Source of the DNA: DMER64 sp964554535
Lineage (GTDB): Bacteria > Bacteroidota > Bacteroidia > Bacteroidales > UBA932
Direction of reading: 5' to 3'
DNA: 37,503 nucleotides
Assembly (NCBI GenBank): GCA_964554535.1
Contig: CAZKPB010000019.1
Location: forward strand, 1 to 37,503
The notes beneath the pieces were generated by a model. It did not search any database and was not told where the DNA came from. It saw nothing but the letters and a program-made list of their open reading frames with translations. The first letter of the stretch is position 1. Each line of letters starts with the position of its first letter. The translations under genes and the position numbers were made by a program. This document shows, one piece after another, positions 32,334-37,503 of this stretch.

Positions 32334-33173
32334 ATGATATTAATAGCTGATAGCGGATCTACAAAGGTGTCCTGGAGGGTGTTGTGCAAAGACGGTACCG
32401 TGCAGGTGATAGAGACTATAGGGATTAATCCTTTTTTTGTAAGCGAGGAGGATATAGTGAAAACTCTGGAGCGGGACCTCAAGCCCGGCATCTCGGGAAG
32501 CATTGCGCAAGTATTCTTTTACGGGGCCGGCGTAGTGGGGCAGGATAAGATTGACATCTTGTGCCGCTGTTTGCGGACCGTATTTCCCGGCTGTCGTGTA
32601 GAAGCGTCTTCTGACCTGCTGGCGGCCGCACGCAGCGTATGCGGCAAGGAAAAAGGCATAGCCGGTATTCTGGGCACCGGGGCCAACACCTGTTTCTATG
32701 ATGGAGAAAAGATTGTGGACAATGTCCCGGCCTGCGGTTATATTCTGGGCGATGAAGGCAGCGGGGCCGTGCTGGGCAAAAACTTTGTATCGGACTACCT
32801 CAAGCGACAGTTGCCGGACGATTTGCGTCAAGCCTTTGAAAACCAGTATCATCTGACTATGTTGGACATTATAGAAAAGGTCTACCGACGTCCCATGCCC
32901 AACCGTTTTCTGGCTTCCTTTGCCCTGTTTCTGGGCGACCATCAGTCGCATCCCTATGTGCAGCAGTTTCTTGCCCGGTCGTTTGACGCCTTTTTTGAAC
33001 GTAATATAGCCCATTATGATTACAAGACCTATCCGGTAAATCTGGTGGGTTCCGTAGCCTTTTATTTCCGTGCGGAAGTGGAGGCGGCCGCCGTCCGTCA
33101 CGGAATGCGCATAGGTAAAATTGTCAGGACTCCCATAGAAGGTCTGGTGGCCTATCATAGAAACAGTATATGA
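32334..33173 (+). CDS. BadF/BadG-type sugar kinase (N-acetylglucosamine or N-acetylmuramate kinase-like)
   Basis: This 279-residue ASKHA-fold ATPase has the phosphate-1 motif LIADSGSTKVSW at the N terminus, GILGTGANTCFYDG (phosphate 2) and GYILGDEGSGAVLG (the N-acetyl-hexosamine kinase signature region). BadF/BadG/BcrA-type kinases of this length phosphorylate GlcNAc, and in Bacteroidota also MurNAc (MurK). The four-base overlap with murQ (ATGA) strongly suggests joint action: kinase makes MurNAc-6-phosphate, MurQ cleaves it. The ATG at 32334 sits just after an A/T-rich tract (AATTTTATATTTT). No clean TAnnTTTG was found here. Confidence 0.82.
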   Translation: MILIADSGSTKVSWRVLCKDGTVQVIETIGINPFFVSEEDIVKTLERDLKPGISGSIAQVFFYGAGVVGQDKIDILCRCLRTVFPGCRVEASSDLLAAARSVCGKEKGIAGILGTGANTCFYDGEKIVDNVPACGYILGDEGSGAVLGKNFVSDYLKRQLPDDLRQAFENQYHLTMLDIIEKVYRRPMPNRFLASFALFLGDHQSHPYVQQFLARSFDAFFERNIAHYDYKTYPVNLVGSVAFYFRAEVEAAAVRHGMRIGKIVRTPIEGLVAYHRNSI

Positions 33174-33997
33174 GTGCACAAAAAATAACGGAACAAAGTT
33201 CGTATTACGATAATCTGGAGTCTTTGTCTGTCAAGGACTTGCTTATCAATATGAATCGCGAGGACAAGACCGTGCCCTGCGCGGTGGAGCAATGCATCCC
33301 TCAAATTGCCCTGCTTGTGGAAGGCATTGTGGAGCGGATGCACCGCGGAGGCCGCATTTTCTATTTGGGCGCGGGCACCAGCGGCCGGCTGGGCGTGCTG
33401 GATGCCTCGGAAATTCCCCCTACTTACGGGGCCTCGGCCGACCTGGTCATTGGCCTCATTGCGGGCGGAGACATAGCCCTGCGCAAAGCCGTGGAGCAGG
33501 CCGAGGATGACCCTGACGCCGGGTGGCGTGACCTGCAACCGTATCACCCCGACCGGGAGGATACGGTGATTGGCATCGCCGCCTCGGGCACCACGCCCTA
33601 TGTGGTGGGGGTGTTGCGGCAGGCCCGGCGGCAAGGGCTGCTGACCGCCTGTATTACCAGCAACCCGGGCTCGCCCGTAAGCCGGGAAGCCGAGGTAGCC
33701 ATTGAAGCGGTGGTGGGTCCCGAGTTTGTCACAGGCTCCACGCGGATGAAGTCGGGCACGGCGCAGAAGTTGGTGCTCAATATGATTTCCACGGCGGTGA
33801 TGATAAGGCTGGGACACGTAAAGGGCAACCGGATGGTGGATATGCAGCTGAACAATGCCAAGTTGGTGGAAAGGGGCACGCTTATGATTATGGAACAGAC
33901 CGGCATCACGGATTACGACAAGGCCCGGGCGTTGCTGCTTTTGCACGGGTCCGTACGCAATGCGGTGGATGCTTTTAATACGCACGCCGATGTTTGA
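33170..33997 (+). CDS. murQ: N-acetylmuramic acid 6-phosphate etherase MurQ
   Basis: This 275-residue SIS-domain lyase cleaves the lactyl ether of MurNAc-6-phosphate to give GlcNAc-6-phosphate and D-lactate, a step of peptidoglycan recycling. Signatures: TEQSSYYDNLESLS near the N terminus, the phosphosugar site LGAGTSGRLGVLDASEIPPTYG, the Glu of AVEQAEDDPDAG, GIAASGTTPYV, and the SIS-family tail GSTRMKSGTAQKLVLNM. Length matches MurQ. It overlaps the kinase gene by four bases and the recR start by eight, so the three are translationally coupled. Confidence 0.96.
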   Translation: MSAQKITEQSSYYDNLESLSVKDLLINMNREDKTVPCAVEQCIPQIALLVEGIVERMHRGGRIFYLGAGTSGRLGVLDASEIPPTYGASADLVIGLIAGGDIALRKAVEQAEDDPDAGWRDLQPYHPDREDTVIGIAASGTTPYVVGVLRQARRQGLLTACITSNPGSPVSREAEVAIEAVVGPEFVTGSTRMKSGTAQKLVLNMISTAVMIRLGHVKGNRMVDMQLNNAKLVERGTLMIMEQTGITDYDKARALLLLHGSVRNAVDAFNTHADV

Positions 33998-34607
33998 ACC
34001 CAAATATGATTCGGTATTGCTGCAGCAGGCAGTGGATGCGTTTTCCCGCCTGCCGGGGATAGGCTCCAAGTCGGCCCTGCGTATGGCCTTGCATTTGTTG
34101 AGGCAACCAGCGGCCGAGGCCGAAGAGCTCTCGCGCTGTGTGCTGGAGTTGCGCCGCAAGGTGGTCTACTGCAGCGAATGCCGGATGATCAGTGACGGGC
34201 CGCTGTGCCCTGTGTGTTCCTCGGCCAAAAGGGACCGTACGGTAGTGTGCGTGGTGGAGAATGTGCGCGACGTGATGAGCATTGAGCATACGGGCCGCTA
34301 CAACGGGCTGTATCATGTGCTGGGTGGCATAATTTCTCCCATTGACGGGATTGGGCCGTCCGACCTGGCCATTGAGCCTTTAATGGAGCGGCTGCGCCGC
34401 GGTGAAATCAAAGAAATGGTGCTGGCGCTGAGTACTACCATGGAAGGCGAGACCACTTGTTATTATTTATATAAATTGCTGAATGTCACCGGCGTTAAGA
34501 TATCTACCATTGCTCGCGGGGTGGGATTCGGAGATCAGTTGGAGTATACCGATTCGCTTACACTGGGGCGTTCTATTGAGAACCGGCAGCCTTTCCGGCC
34601 GGAGTAA
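33990..34607 (+). CDS. recR: Recombination protein RecR
   Basis: This 205-residue protein acts with RecO (and RecF) in loading RecA at gaps. The helix-hairpin-helix SRLPGIGSKSALRMALHLL is followed by the four-Cys zinc finger CSECRMISDGPLCPVC and the Toprim domain (VCVVENVRDVMSIEHTG...YHVLGGIISPIDGIGP, then ALSTTMEGETTCYYL). The C-terminal ARGVGFGDQLEYTDSLTLGRS is typical. I chose the ATG at 33990 (MFEPKYDSVLLQQAV). An alternative at 33960 adds ten residues inside murQ with no family support. Its place between murQ and a transporter is probably a chance operon association. Confidence 0.96.
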   Translation: MFEPKYDSVLLQQAVDAFSRLPGIGSKSALRMALHLLRQPAAEAEELSRCVLELRRKVVYCSECRMISDGPLCPVCSSAKRDRTVVCVVENVRDVMSIEHTGRYNGLYHVLGGIISPIDGIGPSDLAIEPLMERLRRGEIKEMVLALSTTMEGETTCYYLYKLLNVTGVKISTIARGVGFGDQLEYTDSLTLGRSIENRQPFRPE

Positions 34608-34650
34608 TCCATTTACTTATGTCGGTTGTGTTACTTGCGAAAATTGATTT

Positions 34651-36153
34651 ATGACACATACTTTTCCTCTATCCTGGCTGTTGATAGCCTTTACAGCCTA
34701 TACGGCGCTGTTGTTTCTGGTCTCCTGGCTCACGTCGCGTAAGGCCGACGGCGGGTCTTTTTTCAAGGGTAGTCGTAAGACGCCGTGGTTTATCGTGGCC
34801 TACGGGATGGTGGGCACTTCCATAAGCGGGGTGACGTTTATTTCGGTTCCGGGCAATGTGATGAACGAGAATTTCTTCTATATGCCGCTGGTGCTGGGAT
34901 TTGTGATTGGGTATCTGGTGATTGCGAAGGTGCTGTTGCCGCTGTATTATAAGATGAATGTGACGTCCATTTATTCTTATCTGGAGCATCGGTTTGGTTT
35001 TTCCACGTACAGGACGGGGGCGGCGGTGTTTATGGTGTCGCGGGTGTTGGGGGCGGCGGTCCGCGTTTTTGTGGTGGTGTTGGTGTTGTTTACGTTTTTG
35101 CCCGCCGGGACGGTGCCTTTCTGGGTGGTCGCGGCGGTGTTTATGTTGCTGATTTATTTGTATACGGTCAAGGGTGGGGTGCGGACCATTATCTGGACCG
35201 ATGTGTTGCAGACTACGCTTATGTTGTTGGCGGTGGTGTTGACGGTGGTGTCGGTGTGTCGGGCCATGGGGTGGAATGCGGTGGAGATGACTCGGGCCGT
35301 GGCGGCAACGGATTACTCGGCCTGGTTTAATTGGGATTGGAGTGCTTCCAATAATGCGGTGAAGCAGTTTGTGAGTGGGATTTTTATTACTATTGTGATG
35401 ACGGGGCTGGACCAGGAGATGATGCAGAAGAATTTGTCCTGCAAGGACATACGCAGTGCACAGAAGAATATTTATACCACCAGTCTGATTCTGGTGGTGG
35501 TGAATTTGTTGTTTTTGTTGTTGGGTGCGGTGTTGGCCTTGTATGTGTCTGATAAGTTGGGCGGGATGCAGGGGATAGGGCTGGCGGATCCGTTGACGGG
35601 TGCCATAAGTAAGGCGCAGACCGATAAGTTGTTTCCCACTATTGCGTCGCAGTATTTGGGGTTGGGAGTGGGATTGTTTTTTATTGTGGGGTTGATTTCG
35701 GCTTCTTATCCCAGTGCGGGTGGGGCGCTTACGTCCCTGACTACGTCATTTTGTATTGATTTTCTTGGGTTTAACGGGAAGAGGGCTTCTATGCCGCAGG
35801 AGCGCAAGAATGTGGTCCGTCGTCGGGCCCACGCCGCTTTTGCCTGTTTGTTCTTTCTGATTATGCTGGTGTTGTATGTGGTGAATAATCAGGCCATCAT
35901 TAATCTGGTGTATTTGTTGGCGGCGTATACCTACGGCCCGTTGTTGGGTTTCTTCTGTTTCGGGATTTTTACCAGGTATGCCGTTCGGGACGGGATGGCT
36001 CCGTATATTGCCGTGGCCGCCCCGGTGCTCACTTATCTGGTGGACCTGGGCTGCAAGACTTTCTTTGATTTCGGTCTTGGGTTTACGGTGTTGCTGGTAA
36101 ACGGGCTGCTGGCGTTTTTGGGGATGTGGGGGTGCAGGAAGCGGGTTGCTTAG
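34651..36153 (+). CDS. Sodium:solute symporter (SSS family)
   Basis: This 500-residue inner-membrane transporter has about thirteen helices. Family features include the early SKADGGSFFKGSRKTPWF-type loop (TSRKADGG...), GMVGTSISGVTFISVPGNV in the first sodium-site helix, GLDQEMMQKNLSCKD (the conserved D-Q-x-x-Q-R-like segment) and GLISASYPSAGGALTSLTTSF (second sodium-site region). The substrate cannot be read from sequence. Its position downstream of kinase-murQ-recR raises MurNAc or another amino sugar, by analogy with the MurNAc transporter-kinase-etherase loci described in oral Bacteroidota. Codon use is unusually rich in G- and T-ending codons compared with the genes just upstream. Confidence 0.88.
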   Translation: MTHTFPLSWLLIAFTAYTALLFLVSWLTSRKADGGSFFKGSRKTPWFIVAYGMVGTSISGVTFISVPGNVMNENFFYMPLVLGFVIGYLVIAKVLLPLYYKMNVTSIYSYLEHRFGFSTYRTGAAVFMVSRVLGAAVRVFVVVLVLFTFLPAGTVPFWVVAAVFMLLIYLYTVKGGVRTIIWTDVLQTTLMLLAVVLTVVSVCRAMGWNAVEMTRAVAATDYSAWFNWDWSASNNAVKQFVSGIFITIVMTGLDQEMMQKNLSCKDIRSAQKNIYTTSLILVVVNLLFLLLGAVLALYVSDKLGGMQGIGLADPLTGAISKAQTDKLFPTIASQYLGLGVGLFFIVGLISASYPSAGGALTSLTTSFCIDFLGFNGKRASMPQERKNVVRRRAHAAFACLFFLIMLVLYVVNNQAIINLVYLLAAYTYGPLLGFFCFGIFTRYAVRDGMAPYIAVAAPVLTYLVDLGCKTFFDFGLGFTVLLVNGLLAFLGMWGCRKRVA

Positions 36154-36162
36154 GGTGTCTTG

Positions 36163-36822
36163 CTAGGTGGTTTGCCAATTTTTGATTTCTTCTTCCAGTA
36201 GCAGAAAGACTTTTGAGATAAGGTAACCGTCGGCCACGGCGTGGTTTATTCTCACGCTTATCGGCATCAGGTAGCGGCCGTTTTCCAGGGTGTATTTTCC
36301 CCAGTTGGTGATGGGTTGATAGTACAGATGGCCGTCGGGCAATTCAACGTGAAGTGATTCGTAAGAGATCCAGGGGATATAGGAGGCGTCGAACCAGTTG
36401 GGGTGATTCATCATATCAAACCCGTAGTCGCGGGTGGCTTGGGCCCGTTCTATGTCTTTCAGGCACTCTGTGTAGAATTTTTGGTAATCGGGATAATAGG
36501 TGGTGTATACCGGGGTGCAGGTCTCGGTGTCTTTATGAAAGATGTACTGGCAGGGGTTGATCTGGTCATAGAGCACCAGGGTATCGGTTTGCCACAGATA
36601 GCCCATCCGGTAGTCGTCGCGGGAGTTCATTACTTTGGCCAGCAGGTAAAGGAAATTTATGTAGAATTTTGTTCCGGTTTGTTTGGAGTGTGCTACCAGC
36701 GGGGTCACGTCTATTTTGTGCGTTATGGACACCGAGCATTTTGCCACTTTTGTAAAGCGGTTGTAGGGGCCTTTCCGGTAGTAGGATTCAATGTCCACTA
36801 TGCGGTAGTTGTTGTTTGCCAT
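36163..36822 (-). CDS. Chloramphenicol acetyltransferase-like protein (CatA type)
   Basis: This 219-residue protein has the type A CAT fold. The catalytic motif RINHAVADGYLIS gives His194 and Asp198, matching the canonical H195/D199 spacing. The N-terminal SYYRKGPYNRF resembles the RKEHFEAF region, and the Tyr/Trp-rich middle (PWISYESLHVE) matches F-x-P-W/I-x-SF-type segments. CAT enzymes acetylate chloramphenicol with acetyl-CoA, but chromosomal CAT-like proteins in anaerobes often have unknown substrates, so resistance is not proven. The start is the ATG at 36822; the frame to 36921 crosses the promoter octamer. It converges with the symporter gene, with nine bases between stops. It is not next to mobile-element genes. 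Confidence 0.87.
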   Translation of the reverse strand: MANNNYRIVDIESYYRKGPYNRFTKVAKCSVSITHKIDVTPLVAHSKQTGTKFYINFLYLLAKVMNSRDDYRMGYLWQTDTLVLYDQINPCQYIFHKDTETCTPVYTTYYPDYQKFYTECLKDIERAQATRDYGFDMMNHPNWFDASYIPWISYESLHVELPDGHLYYQPITNWGKYTLENGRYLMPISVRINHAVADGYLISKVFLLLEEEIKNWQTT

Positions 36823-36853
36823 TGGTCTTTGATGTTGGGTTAGTCTTCTGGTG

Positions 36854-36861
36854 CAAAGGTA
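36854..36861 (-). promoter_or_regulatory. Bacteroidota -7 element upstream of the CAT-like gene
   Basis: The minus strand reads TACCTTTG, 31 bases before the ATG at 36822. No convincing -33 TTTG is present. Confidence 0.55.
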
Positions 36862-36912
36862 ATCATTTGGTTGGTTGGGTTGGTGCGTTGCCGGTGCGTT
36901 GCTTGTCATGGC

Positions 36913-37046
36913 GGCCTGCACACGACTGTCATTGCCAGCGCGAAGCGCGCGGGGTTCTCAGTGAGTCCGCCCGCGTAGTGGGTTCACCCGCGCCGACGGC
37001 AGCAGCCCCCGCGCAGCACCGGCGGCAGGGGAGGTCGTTGTGAATT
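36913..37046. repeat. Imperfect direct repeat, copy 1
   Basis: The block begins GGCCTGCACA, continues with TGTCATTG, GTTCTCAGTG, GCCCGCG, GACGGCAGCAG and CCGCGCAGCACCGG, and ends GAGGTCGTTGTGAATTG. The same landmarks recur in the same order at 37217-37328. The copies differ by scattered substitutions and a short indel (about 20 extra bases here near 36972-36988). An AGCGCGAAGCGCG inverted pair lies inside at 36937-36949. No protein frame in it looks real. Confidence 0.7.
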
Positions 37047-37077
37047 GATAGTAGCGCCATTGAACGGTTTCCTTATC

Positions 37078-37113
37078 CCCGCGCGGCACCGGCGGCACCG
37101 GAGGTCGTTGTGA
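37078..37113. repeat. Isolated extra copy of the repeat core
   Basis: CCCGCGCGGCACCGG through GGAGGTCGTTGTGAA repeats the last ~36 bases of the flanking longer repeats. It is followed by GGCGGGTTGGCGCT (37127-37140), which recurs after copy 2 as GACGGGTTGGCGCT (37337-37350). Confidence 0.65.
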
Positions 37114-37216
37114 AGGGTCATTTGCCGGCGGGTTGGCGCTTAAAGGTATTCTTTTTCTTGTATGGATTTCTTTTAGTGTGTCTATGTCATTTTCAGGTGC
37201 GTTTCCTGTAATTACG

Positions 37217-37328
37217 GCCTGCACAGGACGGTCATTGTAAAAGTGTGCGGAATTCTCAGTGGGTTTGCCCGCGCTGACGGTAGCAGCTCCCGCGCAGCAC
37301 CGGTGGCACCGGAGGTCGTTGTGAATTG
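37217..37328. repeat. Imperfect direct repeat, copy 2
   Basis: This is the partner of 36913-37046, offset by about 300 bases. It shares GGCCTGCACA, GGTCATTGT, TTCTCAGTGGG, GCCCGCGC, GACGGTAGCAG, CCCGCGCAGCACCGG and GGAGGTCGTTGTGAATTG. The region from 36862 to the window end has no supportable gene. Confidence 0.7.
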
Positions 37329-37503
37329 TCATTCGCTGACGGGTTGGCGCTCGAACCGCTCCTTTTAGCCGGGTCCCCGCTTTGCGGTGCCCCGTCTAAC
37401 GTCGGGTGTCGCGCCATTACGGCCGTCTGCCCCGCCGTGTCAAAATACATTTTGCCACGCCGGTACAGCCATCCGTAACCCCCTTGCTCTATGACAATTC
37501 ACA
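37329..37503. other. Gene-free tail of the window
   Basis: I see no gene here. A short inverted pair CCCCGC-TTT-GCGG lies at 37375-37386 beside a CCCCG repeat. Open frames in this region are short and show no protein-like composition. Confidence 0.5.

Noticed and set aside
36163..36822. Antibiotic-resistance gene on a mobile element
   Set aside because: The CAT-like gene has a native-type promoter and no transposase, integrase or insertion-sequence ends beside it; substrate unproven.
36913..37328. CRISPR array in the terminal repeat region
   Set aside because: The repeats are long, imperfect and irregularly spaced, without unique spacers of constant length, and no cas genes are present.

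Overview
The window looks like chromosomal DNA of an anaerobic member of the Bacteroidota, probably order Bacteroidales. Eleven gene starts, on both strands, are preceded by an octamer of the form TAnnTTTG, the -7 element of the Bacteroidota primary sigma factor. Shine-Dalgarno sequences are weak or absent. Housekeeping synteny (tig-clpP-clpX, zapA-rny) and the protein types (GH9 glycosidase with an Ig-like domain, M14 and M28 peptidases, VOR-type 2-oxoacid:ferredoxin oxidoreductase) agree. Base composition looks slightly above 50% GC. No phage, transposase, integrase or CRISPR array was seen. Everything here is inferred from the sequence, without database searches.

Layout. (1) 93-5045, minus strand: an exported GH9 glycoside hydrolase, a strong terminator, then an M28 peptidase followed by a Gfo/Idh/MocA oxidoreductase. 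(2) 5229-12425, plus strand: a six-gene operon for a membrane complex of the group 4 hydrogenase / complex I superfamily. (3) 12443-16924, minus strand: triosephosphate isomerase, PrmA, a DEAD-box helicase, tRNA-Leu(UAG), and a GNAT acetyltransferase with a zinc-ribbon tail. (4) 17049-23167, plus strand: trigger factor, ClpP, ClpX, an M20 dipeptidase and an exported M14 carboxypeptidase. (5) 23175-27116, minus strand: a ZapB-like coiled coil, ZapA, a strong 6S RNA candidate, RNase Y and a glutamine synthetase. (6) 27222-32228, minus strand: an ADP-forming acyl-CoA synthetase, a 51-residue membrane protein, and a four-subunit 2-oxoacid:ferredoxin oxidoreductase. (7) 32334-36153, plus strand: a BadF-type sugar kinase, MurQ, RecR and a sodium:solute symporter. 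(8) 36163-36822, minus strand: a chloramphenicol acetyltransferase-like protein, followed to the window end by a gene-free repeat region.

The most interesting system is the 5.2-12.4 kb operon. Its four membrane subunits keep the charged residues of complex I-type proton channels. The hydrogenase-like large subunit has lost all four Cys ligands of the NiFe centre. The small subunit is fused to a ferredoxin domain that retains exactly one complete [4Fe-4S] ligand set, while three of the four ligands of the proximal (N2-type) cluster are replaced. It therefore belongs with the energy-converting hydrogenase-related (Ehr) complexes, which are not hydrogenases, and it looks more stripped of redox centres than expected. 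The 2-oxoacid:ferredoxin oxidoreductase and acyl-CoA synthetase nearby would supply reduced ferredoxin and ATP, so a ferredoxin-linked role for the complex is possible but unproven.
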